DNA of 64,000 nucleotides from positions 489,350 through 553,349 of the forward strand of contig NZ_NGUQ01000014.1 of NCBI RefSeq assembly GCF_002179965.1. The letters run 5' to 3'. Position 1 is the stretch's first letter, and the number at the start of each line of letters is the position of its first letter. Positions 1 through 8,864 of this stretch are shown here, in pieces. The stretch is from Pandoraea sp. PE-S2T-3. Its GTDB lineage: Bacteria; Pseudomonadota; Gammaproteobacteria; Burkholderiales; Burkholderiaceae. The position numbers were made by a program, and so were the translations under genes. The notes below the pieces were generated by a model. That model saw only the letters and a program-made list of their open reading frames with translations. It was not told where the DNA came from and ran no database searches.

Positions 1-114
1 CTCGGCTTCGCCAGCGAAAGCGCGTTCATCGCATTCTTCAAAGGGATAACAGGCAAGACACCGGGGCAGCTGCGTCAGGAAGTCGCCCGACGAGACGTCA
101 CACACGGGCGCTAA
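1..114 (+). CDS. AraC-family regulator, C-terminal fragment (cut by window edge)
   Basis: The first 37 codons, in frame from base 1 and ending at TAA 112-114, encode the end of an AraC/XylS DNA-binding domain. The stretch GFASESAFIAFFKGITGKTP at residues 2-21 is the usual second helix-turn-helix signature of this family (GF-S-S-F-R-F-K---G-TP). The N-terminal effector domain lies upstream of the window, so ligand and targets cannot be told. It is followed by about 200 bases before frmA, so it is probably not in the same transcript as frmA. Confidence 0.8.
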   Translation, partial: LGFASESAFIAFFKGITGKTPGQLRQEVARRDVTHGR

Positions 115-317
115 TGTCGAACCGGGGTCGGCAAACGCCGGCAAACGCCAGCAAATGTCACCCGTGCGCGCACACCCGGCGCGCCTTGCAAATTGCGCAC
201 CCGGCGCTGCTTTTTTCATGCAACCCGCGTGTCAAGACTCGCGTGCAAGTTTAGAACGCGGTAAGGTACGTCGCGAAGGGAATCACCCCAAACGTCGTTG
301 CAACGAGGAATGTCTCA

Positions 318-1424
318 ATGAAAACCAAAGCCGCCATTGCCTGGGAAGCCGGCAAGCCCCTGACCATCGAGGAAGTTGATCTGGAAGGGCCGCGCGCTGG
401 CGAGGTGCTGATCGAGGTCAAGGCCACCGGCATCTGCCATACGGACTACTACACGCTTTCGGGGGCTGACCCGGAAGGTATCTTCCCCGCGATTCTCGGC
501 CATGAAGGCGCGGGCGTCGTGGTCGACGTCGGCCCCGGCGTGACCACGCTCAAGAAAGACGATCACGTCATTCCGCTGTACACGCCCGAGTGCCGTCAGT
601 GCAAGTTCTGCCTGTCGCGCAAGACCAACCTGTGTCAGGCGATCCGCAGCACGCAGGGCCGCGGCCTGATGCCGGACGCCACGTCGCGCTTCTCGCTCGA
701 CGGCAAGCCCATCTTCCACTACATGGGCACCTCCACGTTCTCGAACTACATCGTCGTGCCCGAAATCGCCGTGGCGAAAGTGCGCTCCGACGCGCCGTTC
801 GACAAGGTCTGCTACATCGGCTGCGGCGTGACCACCGGCGTGGGTGCCGTGGTGTACTCGGCGAAAGTCGAAGCGGGCGCGAACGTCGTGGTGTTCGGTC
901 TCGGTGGCATCGGCCTGAACGTGATTCAGGGCGCCAAGATGGTCGGTGCCGACAAGATCATCGGCGTCGACATCAACCCGGGCCGCGTGGAACTCGCGAA
1001 GAAGTTCGGCATGACGCACTTCATCAACCCGAACGAAGTCGAGAACGTGGTCGACACCATCGTGCAACTGACCGATGGCGGCGCCGACTACTCGTTCGAG
1101 TGCATCGGTAACGTCACGACCATGCGTCAGGCGCTCGAATGCTGCCACAAGGGCTGGGGCCAGTCGTTCATCATCGGCGTGGCCGCGGCGGGTCAGGAAA
1201 TCAGCACGCGTCCGTTCCAACTGGTGACGGGCCGCGAGTGGAAGGGCTCGGCCTTCGGCGGCGCACGCGGCCGCACCGACGTGCCGAAGATCGTCGACTG
1301 GTACATGGAAGGGAAGATCAACATCGACGATCTCATCACGCACACGCTGCGCCTCGACCAGATCAACGAAGGCTTCGATCTGATGAAGCGCGGCGAGTCA
1401 ATCCGCTCGGTCGTGCTGTACTGA
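318..1424 (+). CDS. frmA: S-(hydroxymethyl)glutathione dehydrogenase / class III alcohol dehydrogenase
   Basis: This cytosolic zinc enzyme oxidises S-hydroxymethylglutathione, the adduct of formaldehyde and glutathione, to S-formylglutathione with NAD+. Its 368 residues are the full family length. Visible residues are the catalytic zinc ligands C40 and H62 (GHE) and the Cys in the CGVTTG motif (C169), the structural zinc cysteines C92, C95, C98 and C106, and the Rossmann motif GLGGIG at 194-199 with D218 as the NAD-selective acid. The ATG follows an AGGAA ribosome site. No S-formylglutathione hydrolase (frmB) lies next door, unlike many frm operons, so it must be elsewhere. A GFA-family protein that could act on formaldehyde-glutathione lies 24 kb away. 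Confidence 0.96.
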   Translation: MKTKAAIAWEAGKPLTIEEVDLEGPRAGEVLIEVKATGICHTDYYTLSGADPEGIFPAILGHEGAGVVVDVGPGVTTLKKDDHVIPLYTPECRQCKFCLSRKTNLCQAIRSTQGRGLMPDATSRFSLDGKPIFHYMGTSTFSNYIVVPEIAVAKVRSDAPFDKVCYIGCGVTTGVGAVVYSAKVEAGANVVVFGLGGIGLNVIQGAKMVGADKIIGVDINPGRVELAKKFGMTHFINPNEVENVVDTIVQLTDGGADYSFECIGNVTTMRQALECCHKGWGQSFIIGVAAAGQEISTRPFQLVTGREWKGSAFGGARGRTDVPKIVDWYMEGKINIDDLITHTLRLDQINEGFDLMKRGESIRSVVLY

Positions 1425-1464
1425 TCGACGCGAACAACGCCATCGACAGGGCCCCCGCCCCATC

Positions 1465-3162
1465 GTGACCCGCCCCGGCGAGGCAAGCGCCGCGTCACCC
1501 GATCCGGCGCTCGCACCGGATCACCCGCTCGCACCGCCTGCGGCGGGTGAGTCCAGCGGACCGCTCGCCCGGGCGCGGCGGCGGCGGCATCGCATCCGCC
1601 TTGCTGTCTTTCTGACGATGCTCGTCGCGGGGCTCGTTTTCACTACCTATAGTCTCGTTCGCGATGTCGGCCGCACCGGCGAGCACTCGATGGCGCTGCT
1701 GCCGTTCGCGCTGCTGGTCATCGCGCTCGTGATTGCCCTCGGCTTCGAGTTCGTCAACGGCTTTCACGATACGGCCAACGCGGTCGCCACCGTCATCTAC
1801 ACCAACTCGCTGCCCCCCAGCATCGCGGTGATGTGGTCGGGCCTGTTCAACTTTCTCGGGGTGTTGCTTTCCAGCGGCGCAGTCGCGTTCAGCATCGTCT
1901 CGTTGCTGCCGGTTGAACTGATTCTGCAAGTGGGTTCGTCGGCGGGCTTCGCCATGGTCTTCGCGCTGCTCATCGCCGCCATCGTGTGGAATCTGGCTAC
2001 GTGGTGGCTGGGCCTGCCCGCCTCGTCGTCGCACACGCTGATTGGCTCGATCGTCGGTGTCGGCATTGCCAATGCACTCATGCGCGGACGCGACGTGACC
2101 AGCGGCGCGGGCGGCATCGACTGGGGGCAGGTCACCACCGTCGGATACTCGCTGCTGCTCTCCCCGATCATCGGTTTCGGCTGCGCTGCGGCGCTCTTTG
2201 TCGCTCTGAAGTTTTGCGTGCGCAACCCGGCGCTTTATGAATCGCCGAAACCGCGCACGCCGCCGCCATGGTGGATTCGCGGCTTGCTGATCCTCACCTG
2301 CACCGGGGTGTCGTTCGCGCACGGGTCCAACGACGGTCAGAAGGGCATGGGGCTCATCATGCTGATTCTGGTCGGCACTGTGCCCATGGCCTACGCGCTC
2401 AACCACGCCATGCCGGACGCACAGGTCGCTCAGTTTGTCGCCACGGCCCAGACCGCACAGCGCTCGCTGGCCGCCCATCCGCCGCTGCCCGACGGCGTCG
2501 CGACCGCGATCACGGCAACAGCGCCGCCTCGCGACGCTCTCACCGCCTTCGTGCGCACCGAGACCCTCACGGCCGATGTCGTGCCTGCGTTGTCGGTCCT
2601 CACCGGCGACATCGCGCAGGAAGTCGCCAGCCACGGCTCGTTTGCCCGCATGCCCGCCACCTCGGTGACCAATGTGCGCAACGACATGTACCTCGCCGCT
2701 GAATCGATTCGTCTGCTTGAACGGCGGCGCGACACGGCAATTGCCCCCGACACGGCGCGTGCACTGCACGCGTTCCGCGCGCAACTCGACGAGGCGACGA
2801 AATACATCCCGTTCTGGGTGAAAGTGGCCGTGGCGATTGCGTTGGGGCTGGGCACGATGGTCGGCTGGCGGCGCATTGTCGTAACCGTGGGCGAGCGCAT
2901 CGGCAAGAAGCACCTGACCTACGCCCAAGGGGCATCGGCCGAGATGGTGGCGATGGCGACCATCGGCGCGGCCGATCTCTACGGGTTGCCCGTGTCGACC
3001 ACGCACGTACTGTCGTCGGGGGTGGCCGGCACCATGACCATCAACGGCTCGGGCTTGCAGTGGGACACCATCCGGAATTTGTTACTGGCGTGGGCCCTGA
3101 CCCTGCCCGCCGCGATCGTGCTCGCCGGCGGGCTCTACTGGGCGTTCCGGCAGGTATTCTGA
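1465..3162 (+). CDS. PiT-family inorganic phosphate transporter
   Basis: This inner-membrane symporter takes up phosphate, probably as a metal-phosphate complex, using a cation gradient. The two inverted PiT repeats are visible: GFHDTANA at residues 99-106 and AHGSNDGQKG at about 285-294, each with the conserved Asn/Asp of the PF01384 signature. A third conserved stretch, GLPVSTTH, lies near the C-terminus. The N-terminus carries about 45 Pro/Ala/Arg-rich residues before the first membrane segment. A hydrophilic loop of roughly 130 residues (about 315-445) separates the halves. The start is GTG 40 bases after frmA; a later start would remove part of the basic N-terminal tail without affecting the membrane domain. 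Co-transcription with frmA is possible from the spacing. Confidence 0.93.
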   Translation: MTRPGEASAASPDPALAPDHPLAPPAAGESSGPLARARRRRHRIRLAVFLTMLVAGLVFTTYSLVRDVGRTGEHSMALLPFALLVIALVIALGFEFVNGFHDTANAVATVIYTNSLPPSIAVMWSGLFNFLGVLLSSGAVAFSIVSLLPVELILQVGSSAGFAMVFALLIAAIVWNLATWWLGLPASSSHTLIGSIVGVGIANALMRGRDVTSGAGGIDWGQVTTVGYSLLLSPIIGFGCAAALFVALKFCVRNPALYESPKPRTPPPWWIRGLLILTCTGVSFAHGSNDGQKGMGLIMLILVGTVPMAYALNHAMPDAQVAQFVATAQTAQRSLAAHPPLPDGVATAITATAPPRDALTAFVRTETLTADVVPALSVLTGDIAQEVASHGSFARMPATSVTNVRNDMYLAAESIRLLERRRDTAIAPDTARALHAFRAQLDEATKYIPFWVKVAVAIALGLGTMVGWRRIVVTVGERIGKKHLTYAQGASAEMVAMATIGAADLYGLPVSTTHVLSSGVAGTMTINGSGLQWDTIRNLLLAWALTLPAAIVLAGGLYWAFRQVF

Positions 3163-3382
3163 GGCGCAGCGGGTTGATGGGCGTGGCACGGCAGGCGCCG
3201 AAAATGCCGTCCCATTTTGTAAGCCCTGTAATGCGCACAAACATTGCCGTCCGGTTTCGATACGCGTGACAGCAAACCAAGTGGGCACTCTGCCAGTCGA
3301 ACTGAATACAACATTACGAAGCGTGTCGTCCGGCGCGCATTTCGCCTGACGCCGGACACACGGTTACGACAGGGAGAATGCA

Positions 3383-4168
3383 ATGAACAAAAGCTTCTTG
3401 CCGCTCGTCATCACGGGCGCCGCAACGGTCGTCACACTCGCGGCATTGCCCGGCGTGGCGTCGGCGCAAGCGAGTCAGGCCGTCATCAATTCCCCGGCCA
3501 ACGTGCGGGCCGGCCCGGCGAGCGACTACCCGGTCGTCTCGCAGGCTGGTCCGGGCATGCCGGTGACGGTGTACGGCTGTTTGTCCGATTACACGTGGTG
3601 CGACATTGGCCTGCCCGGCTCGCGCGGCTGGATCTACGCGGCGCTGCTGAGCTATCCGTATCAGGGCAGTCCGGTGCCCGTGCTGAACTACGGCACGATG
3701 ATCGGTCTGCCGATCGTGACGTTCTCCATCGGCGCGTATTGGGGCAACTATTACCGTGGCCGCCCTTGGTACAACGATCAGCGTTACTGGCACCGCCCGC
3801 CGCCGCGCCCGCGTCCGCCGCAATGGGGTGGCGGACCGGGACCGCGTCCGCCGGGCGGCCATTACCCGGGTCCGGGCCCGCGCCCGCCCGGTCACGGCCA
3901 TGGCGCAGGCCCCGGCCCCCGCCCACCGGGACACGGTGCCGGTCCCGGCCCACGCCCGCCCGGTCACGGTGCCGGCCCGGGTCCGGGTCGCCCTCCCGGT
4001 CACGGGGCGGGCCCCGGCCCACGGCCTCCCGGCGGGGGTGGTGGACAGGGTCCGCGCCCGCCCGGCGGCGGCGGTGGGGGTCACGGCGGTGGTAATGGGG
4101 GCGGCCACGGCGGCGGTGGCGGAGGCCACGGTGGTGGCGGCGGCGGGCGCCCGGGCGGTGATCGCTGA
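3383..4168 (+). CDS. Secreted SH3-domain protein with Pro/Gly/His-rich repeat tail
   Basis: The ATG follows AGGGAGA. Residues 1-28 form a signal peptide ending in VASA. A bacterial SH3 (SH3b) domain follows at about 32-95, marked by NVRAGPASDYPVV; such domains usually bind peptidoglycan peptides. An aromatic-rich linker (YWGNYYRGRPWYND, about 122-135) leads into a tail of over 110 residues made almost only of Gly, Pro, Arg and His. The tail has tandem copies of a unit like PGHGAGPGPRP and then runs of glycine. The protein therefore looks periplasmic or cell-wall-associated. The tail's function is unknown; it could bind metal through its histidines or be a disordered spacer. Confidence 0.85.
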   Translation: MNKSFLPLVITGAATVVTLAALPGVASAQASQAVINSPANVRAGPASDYPVVSQAGPGMPVTVYGCLSDYTWCDIGLPGSRGWIYAALLSYPYQGSPVPVLNYGTMIGLPIVTFSIGAYWGNYYRGRPWYNDQRYWHRPPPRPRPPQWGGGPGPRPPGGHYPGPGPRPPGHGHGAGPGPRPPGHGAGPGPRPPGHGAGPGPGRPPGHGAGPGPRPPGGGGGQGPRPPGGGGGGHGGGNGGGHGGGGGGHGGGGGGRPGGDR

Positions 4169-4238
4169 TGCCCGAACCGGCACCCGGAGTACGTGACCCT
4201 AATTCAGTGGCCACTGCACGCGTTTTGGGAAAAACGCT

Positions 4239-4364
4239 TAAAATGTGAGCATTGCCGGCCAGGCGGAGGCGCCGATCAGGTGCCGATGGCCGGCCCGCAG
4301 GACAGCGAGCCCTTAGCAACGCAAGCGCGCAACTGACACACCGGTGCCCCGGCGCCGGTGTTTT
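4239..4364 (+). ncRNA. Candidate small RNA (structure plus terminator), unnamed
   Basis: A -10-like TAAAAT at 4239-4244 is followed by GCCGGCC...GGCCGGC pairing, which encloses GGCGCC/GGTGCC. The stretch ends in an 11-bp hairpin and four Ts at 4361-4364. I see no good -35 and I do not recognise the sequence as SRP RNA, 6S RNA, tmRNA or a known riboswitch. It could equally be the 3' end of the SH3 gene transcript, so this is a weak prediction; the true 5' end would lie a few bases past the -10 element. Confidence 0.25.
4338..4364 (+). terminator. Rho-independent terminator-like hairpin
   Basis: ACACCGGTGCC, a two-base CC gap and GGCGCCGGTGT form an 11-bp stem with one G-U pair, followed directly by TTT. 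It would end transcripts from the SH3-protein gene or from the candidate small RNA. Confidence 0.6.
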
Positions 4365-4810
4365 GCTAGCCAGCTTAACGGGCACCCGTCACATTGCAGA
4401 CCACTTAGCAGATCTCTCAGACGTGCCGTCGCAGCCTCACCGCGCGACGTTCACGGCAGTCCGGCAAGATCCTCCGTAAGTCTCGATCGTGTTCGTCCCG
4501 CCCCGGCGTGCCTTTGCACGTCGCGGTTGCCTATCGCCATGCCGCGTCCGGTATGCACCACCCGTGCTTACCGTGAGCGGCCCTCGTCATCCGTGGCCGA
4601 TGCCTGATGGGCAGCCACGCACCCGACAGCGATCAGGCATGAGCGGCGCTTGCTCTCCCTGCGGCCAATCCGTCAGGCATGGGAACGAGCGGCCACAAGC
4701 CCAGGGTGCCCTTGCAGCCAGGTCGCGGGACATTGTTGCCCGCGGGATTTCTCCATGGCGCGCGTCACGCGCGCGTCAGAGACATACGTTGCAGGAACCT
4801 TTTGCAGGTC

Positions 4811-6229
4811 ATGAGTCTTTTTCGAACCAAAAACATCGAGAACATGCTGGCGGCAAGCCGCACCGGCAGTCTCCGCAAGGTGCTCGGCCCCATCGATCTG
4901 GTCCTGATGGGTATCGGCGCCATCATCGGCACCGGCATTTTCGTTCTCACCGGCACGGGCGCGCTCACCGCCGGCCCGGCCCTCACCGTCTCGTTCATGA
5001 TCGCGGCCACGGCTTGCGGCTTTGCCGCGCTGTGCTACGCCGAGTTCGCGTCCACGATTCCCGTCTCCGGCTCGATCTATACGTATAGCTATGCAACGCT
5101 CGGCGAAATCGTCGCGTGGATCATCGGCTGGGATCTGATGCTCGAATACGGTCTGGCCTCATCGGCCGTGTCGGTCGGCTGGTCGGGTTACTTCCAGTCG
5201 CTCGCAGCCGGCTTCGGCCTGCACCTGCCCGCCGTCATCACGGCGGCACCGGGCAGCGTGCCGGGCGTGACCACCTTCATCAACCTGCCCGCCGTCGTCA
5301 TCATGCTGCTGGTCACGTGGGTGCTGTCGTACGGCGTGCGCGAGTCGGCGCGGATCAACAACCTGATGGTCGCGATCAAGATCGGCGTGGTGTTGCTCTT
5401 CATCGCCGTGGGCGTATGGCACGTGAAGCCGGCCAACTGGACGCCGTTCATGCCGTTCGGCACCAGCGGCATGTTCAACGCTGCGGCACTCGTGTTCTTC
5501 GCGTTCATCGGCTTCGACGCGGTGACCTCCGCCGCCGAAGAAGTGCGTAACCCGGGGCGCGACCTGCCGATCGGCATCATCGGCTCGCTGATCGTATGCA
5601 CGCTGCTGTATGTGGCGGTCGCCGCCATCATGACCGGCATCGTGCCGTTCGCGCAGTTCGCGGGCGTGGATCACCCGGTGTCGCTGGCGCTGCAATATGC
5701 GGGGCAGAACTGGGTCGCGGGCTTCGTCGATCTGGGCGCGATTCTCGGCATGACGACCGTGATTCTGGTGATGACCTACGGTCAGACCCGCATCACTTAC
5801 GCGATGTCGCGCGACGGCCTGCTGCCGCCGATGCTCTCGCGCATCCACCCGACACACAAGACGCCGTTTGCGGGCACGTGGATCATCGGCGTGGTGTTCG
5901 CCGTCATCGCCGGGTTCGTGCCGCTGGGCGTGCTCGCCGAGCTGATCAATATCGGCACGCTGTCGGCGTTCGCGCTGGTGTCGGTCGCCGTGCTCGTGCT
6001 GCGCCGCACCCGACCTGACCTGCCGCGCGCGTTCCGAGTGCCCGGTGCGCCGGTGGTGCCGCTGATCTCGGCAGGCCTTTGTCTGTTTCTGATGGCCCAC
6101 CTGCAAGCCGCAACCTGGATCGCGTTTGTCGTGTGGCTCGCCATCGGCATGGTGATCTACTTCACCTACGCGCGCCGCAATGCGCTGCTGCACAAGCACG
6201 GCGACGTGCCTGCGCAACCGCCGCAATAA
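4811..6229 (+). CDS. APC-superfamily amino-acid permease (YfnA/CAT type)
   Basis: This inner-membrane carrier, with about 12 membrane segments, imports or exchanges amino acids. The N-terminal signature GIGAIIGTGIFVLTG is that of the cationic amino-acid transporter/YfnA branch of the APC superfamily. The unwound first helix (GxGxxIGxGIF) binds the substrate backbone. Family members usually start with a short MSLFRTK-like leader, so I choose ATG 4811 (472 residues) over the longer open frame beginning at 4679. That longer extension is Arg/Pro-rich and not membrane-like. No amino-acid enzyme lies next to it, so the substrate is open; the long upstream gap with repeats suggests its own regulation. 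Confidence 0.92.
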   Translation: MSLFRTKNIENMLAASRTGSLRKVLGPIDLVLMGIGAIIGTGIFVLTGTGALTAGPALTVSFMIAATACGFAALCYAEFASTIPVSGSIYTYSYATLGEIVAWIIGWDLMLEYGLASSAVSVGWSGYFQSLAAGFGLHLPAVITAAPGSVPGVTTFINLPAVVIMLLVTWVLSYGVRESARINNLMVAIKIGVVLLFIAVGVWHVKPANWTPFMPFGTSGMFNAAALVFFAFIGFDAVTSAAEEVRNPGRDLPIGIIGSLIVCTLLYVAVAAIMTGIVPFAQFAGVDHPVSLALQYAGQNWVAGFVDLGAILGMTTVILVMTYGQTRITYAMSRDGLLPPMLSRIHPTHKTPFAGTWIIGVVFAVIAGFVPLGVLAELINIGTLSAFALVSVAVLVLRRTRPDLPRAFRVPGAPVVPLISAGLCLFLMAHLQAATWIAFVVWLAIGMVIYFTYARRNALLHKHGDVPAQPPQ

Positions 6230-6482
6230 TCGAACGTCATCGGCAGTATCAAGTGGTGGTTCCTGTCATCGGGGCCGCCGCTGCCCCCTGCGCATCTACC
6301 GACAATTCCGCATCCCGCCCTCTCGCTGGAGCGCGTATAGTCCGGCACAGGCCCTTGCTGCACGCTTGATCGTGCGGCGGGGGCCGCCCGCCTTCATGGC
6401 GGTTCTGCAAGTCGCTCGCTCGTGAATTCCGTTGCTTGCCGCTCACAAAGGCTCACAAAGCACCCACAAAAGGAACAAGAAC

Positions 6483-6941
6483 ATGCGTCGCTACGTCCTG
6501 CTTGCTGCCGTACCTGCCGCCTTCGCCGCCGGCTTTCTTTCGTCGCACCTGATGCCCAGCGCCGTGGCACAGGCCACCGCCCTCACCCCGCAAATCATCG
6601 ACGTCGGCGCCATGACCGACGAGCAGATCGGCAAGCTCGTGCCCAACGTCGGCACGCTACGCTCGCGCACGCTCGTGGCCACAACCAACGGCACCGTCGC
6701 CGTGCAAAGCGGCAACGTGCCGCGCCACACGCATCAGGACGCCGATGAGATTCAGTACGTAATCGCCGGCAGCGGCACGTTCTGGCTGGGCGACCAGCAG
6801 CGCGACGTGCACCCGGGTGATCTCATCATCATTCCGCGTGGCACCGTGCACGCCGGGTCGCAAAACACCAGCGGCGAATTCAAGGTGCTGGCGATCAAGC
6901 TGCCGCCGCAGGCACCGAACGACATCCAGTTCGTGAAATAA
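6483..6941 (+). CDS. Exported cupin-domain protein
   Basis: A 152-residue protein with a signal peptide (residues 1-27, ending near SAVAQA) and one cupin barrel. Cupin motif 1 is visible as PRHTHQDADEIQYVIAGSG, with two His and one Glu metal ligands, and motif 2 as PGDLIIIPRGTVHAG with the third His. The ATG at 6483 has AAAGGAA upstream at good spacing; the open frame extends further upstream but without a ribosome site. Small periplasmic cupins of this sort are mostly uncharacterised; it is probably a metal-binding enzyme or binding protein. It stands alone between the permease and a convergent gene. Confidence 0.85.
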   Translation: MRRYVLLAAVPAAFAAGFLSSHLMPSAVAQATALTPQIIDVGAMTDEQIGKLVPNVGTLRSRTLVATTNGTVAVQSGNVPRHTHQDADEIQYVIAGSGTFWLGDQQRDVHPGDLIIIPRGTVHAGSQNTSGEFKVLAIKLPPQAPNDIQFVK

Positions 6942-6944
6942 CCG

Positions 6945-7382
6945 TCAGGCCTGCGCCGCCCGACGGCGGCGCAACCCGATGAACGTCAGTTCGGCAAACA
7001 CCAGCACGGTCACGATCTGCACGGCGATGAACACCACGCCCAGCGCGTTTGGCGCAATCCAGTCCGACGCCAGCAACACGGCACAGTCGAGCGCCCAGAT
7101 CGCGTTGATGGCGATCACCGTCCATACGGCGCTGGCCGGCAGGGTCGTGCGGCGCACCAGCCAGACCAGCGCCGCCCCATAGATGAGCAGCACCAGCCCG
7201 GTCACGCGCAGCCCTTCGGCAGGCAGATCCAGCAGTGCGGCCAGCGGTGCAGCCGCCAGCACCTGCAACAGCCCCACGGCGCCACTCACGAGTGCGTCGG
7301 CGAGCAGCACGCGGACAAGAAATACCGATTGAACCGACGTTTGAGCCGAAGACAGAAACGACGTTTGACGGGATGACATCAT
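6945..7382 (-). CDS. Small integral membrane protein, unknown function
   Basis: A 145-residue protein with about four hydrophobic segments (roughly residues 20-45, 50-72, 80-100 and 108-130) and an Arg-rich C-terminus. I choose the ATG at 7382 because GGAGGT lies just upstream; the open frame reaches back to 7502, but that extension is Arg-rich and overlaps the regulator's promoter region. It is divergent from the MmyB-like regulator at 7561, so it may be that regulator's target. I recognise no family. It ends three bases after the convergent cupin gene stops. Confidence 0.75.
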   Translation of the reverse strand: MMSSRQTSFLSSAQTSVQSVFLVRVLLADALVSGAVGLLQVLAAAPLAALLDLPAEGLRVTGLVLLIYGAALVWLVRRTTLPASAVWTVIAINAIWALDCAVLLASDWIAPNALGVVFIAVQIVTVLVFAELTFIGLRRRRAAQA

Positions 7383-7560
7383 GGCGACCTCCAGCGAAGT
7401 TGGACCGATCCGCACCGTGCGCCGACGACAACGTCGCGACGGGTGATCAGGACGACGAGACATCGGGTCTCGCTGACTGACATCTTCGTGAGCCGACGAC
7501 ACGCCGTCGATTACCTGCGAGGTAATGGCGGTGCATTACCCAGCCGCTATCATCCGTTTC

Positions 7561-8346
7561 ATGACGACACCTGCTATCGGAACCCTGTTGCGCGACTGGC
7601 GTCAGCGCCGGCGCATGAGCCAACTCGATCTTGCGCTGGAAGCGGAGATTTCGACGCGCCATCTGAGCTTTGTCGAGACGGGCCGCGCGCAACCGAGCCG
7701 CGAGATGCTGCTGCATCTTGCGCAGGCGCTCGACATCCCGTTACGCGAGCGCAATGCGATGCTGGTCGCCGCCGGCTTTGCGCCACGCTTCGAAGCACGC
7801 GCGTTCGATGCGCCCGACATGGCCGTCGCCCGCGAAGCCGTGCAGCGCGTGCTCGATGGCCACGAGCCTTACCCGGCACTGGCCGTCGATCGCCACTGGA
7901 CATTGCTGGCGGCAAACCGCGCCGTCATGCCGCTGCTCGCTGGCGTGGACCCGTCGCTATTGAGCGGCGCGGTCAACGTGCTGCGCCTGTCGCTGCATCC
8001 GGACGGGCTGGCACCGCGCATCGCGAATCTGCCCGAATGGCGCGCGCATCTGCTGCATCGTCTGCGTCAGCAGATTCATGCGAGCGGCGATGCCACGCTG
8101 GGCGAGCTGTATGAGGAGTTGAAGGCGTATCCGGTGGCATCGCGCGAGCCGCCGCCTGCGGTACCGGCATCGGCAAGCATTTTCGTGCCGATGCAGTTGC
8201 GCACCGACGACGGCCTGCTGTCGTTCTTCAGCACGACGACGGTGTTCGGCACGCCGGTGGATGTCACGCTCGCCGAACTGGCGCTCGAAGCGTTCTATCC
8301 GGCCGATGAGGCAACCGGCCGGGCCATGCGCGCCATGGTGTTGTGA
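7561..8346 (+). CDS. XRE-family transcriptional regulator with MmyB-like ligand domain
   Basis: The N-terminus (about residues 5-65) is a Cro/C1 helix-turn-helix with the typical SQLDLALEAEISTRHLSFVETGRAQPSREML sequence split over helices 2 to 4. The remaining 190 residues match the MmyB-like fold of Streptomyces and proteobacterial regulators, with the characteristic LAVDRHWTLLAANRA stretch near residue 105; this fold is PAS-related and is thought to bind fatty acids or acyl groups. ATG 7561 places the helix-turn-helix right at the N-terminus, as is usual. It is divergent from the small membrane protein at 6945-7382, with 178 bases between them, and may control it. Ligand unknown. Confidence 0.9.
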   Translation: MTTPAIGTLLRDWRQRRRMSQLDLALEAEISTRHLSFVETGRAQPSREMLLHLAQALDIPLRERNAMLVAAGFAPRFEARAFDAPDMAVAREAVQRVLDGHEPYPALAVDRHWTLLAANRAVMPLLAGVDPSLLSGAVNVLRLSLHPDGLAPRIANLPEWRAHLLHRLRQQIHASGDATLGELYEELKAYPVASREPPPAVPASASIFVPMQLRTDDGLLSFFSTTTVFGTPVDVTLAELALEAFYPADEATGRAMRAMVL

Positions 8347-8359
8347 CGCCGCAGCGCCG

Positions 8360-8653
8360 TCAGCCGAAATTACGGTTGAACCACACCACGCCATAGCCGA
8401 TGGCGAACATCGTGAGCAGTAGCGGCACGGAGATACGCAGCACCTGAATGACAAGCGGGCGCGGCGGCACGTCCTCGTCTTCGGGCATGCGGTCGGCCTC
8501 GCGCAGCGCGCCGGTACACAGCGCTGCCGCGACAGCACTCACGAACACCCAGAAGGTCTGGTTGTAGAGGAGTGCGACCAGCAGCAACGCCAGAGCGACG
8601 TTGCGGCCGTGATAGATCATGTTGACGGTATTGCGAAAGGCTTGCGGCGACAT
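8360..8653 (-). CDS. Small membrane protein, unknown function
   Basis: A 97-residue protein with hydrophobic segments at about 18-45 and 72-92, separated by an acidic loop containing PEDEDVPP. The N-terminus is short and the C-terminus is aromatic (VVWFNRNFG). It ends 13 bases past the convergent regulator's stop. No family recognised. The GC-rich codon use and coding-like hydrophobic pattern argue that it is real. Confidence 0.65.
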   Translation of the reverse strand: MSPQAFRNTVNMIYHGRNVALALLLVALLYNQTFWVFVSAVAAALCTGALREADRMPEDEDVPPRPLVIQVLRISVPLLLTMFAIGYGVVWFNRNFG

Positions 8654-8864
8654 GTCGGTGTAGCGCAGGTATCGACCGCCAAGCGGCCCCCGCGCAAAAA
8701 TTCTTGTTATGTGACTTCAACCCCCGTCGGCGCCGGGTATCGGACCGGGCGGAACGGACCCATCGAAAGCTCAGTGAAGCATATCCACACTTAACGGCTG
8801 CTGCCACCACAGTCTTTAACATCGATGCGATCCGCCGTCATGCGAATGCGGTATTCTCGCTCGC

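Larger units (their letters stand above)
4169..4810. other. 642-base non-coding gap with hairpins and an inverted repeat
   Basis: No convincing gene lies here. A low-GC hairpin (GCGTTTT-GGGA-AAAACGC, 4220-4237) is followed by TAAAAT at 4239-4244. A GC-rich structured stretch (GCCGGCC near 4254-4260 paired with GGCCGGC near 4289) comes next, then a strong terminator-like hairpin at 4338-4364. Further on, ATGCCTGAT (4600-4608) and ATCAGGCAT (4632-4640) form a 9-base inverted repeat, and a related GTCAGGCATG occurs at 4673-4682, ahead of the permease. This arrangement would fit a small RNA gene plus a regulated promoter, but neither is shown. Confidence 0.5.

Noticed and set aside
315..1343. Long minus-strand frame opposite frmA
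   Set aside because: It is antisense to a clear enzyme and its translation is Arg/His/Asp-rich with no known motif, as expected in high-GC DNA.
1495..3006. 503-codon minus-strand frame opposite the PiT gene
   Set aside because: It is antisense, highly charged and repetitive, whereas the plus strand has the complete PiT signatures.
4679..4810. N-terminal extension of the amino-acid permease
   Set aside because: It adds Arg/Pro-rich sequence not typical of the family; ATG 4811 starts at the usual position.
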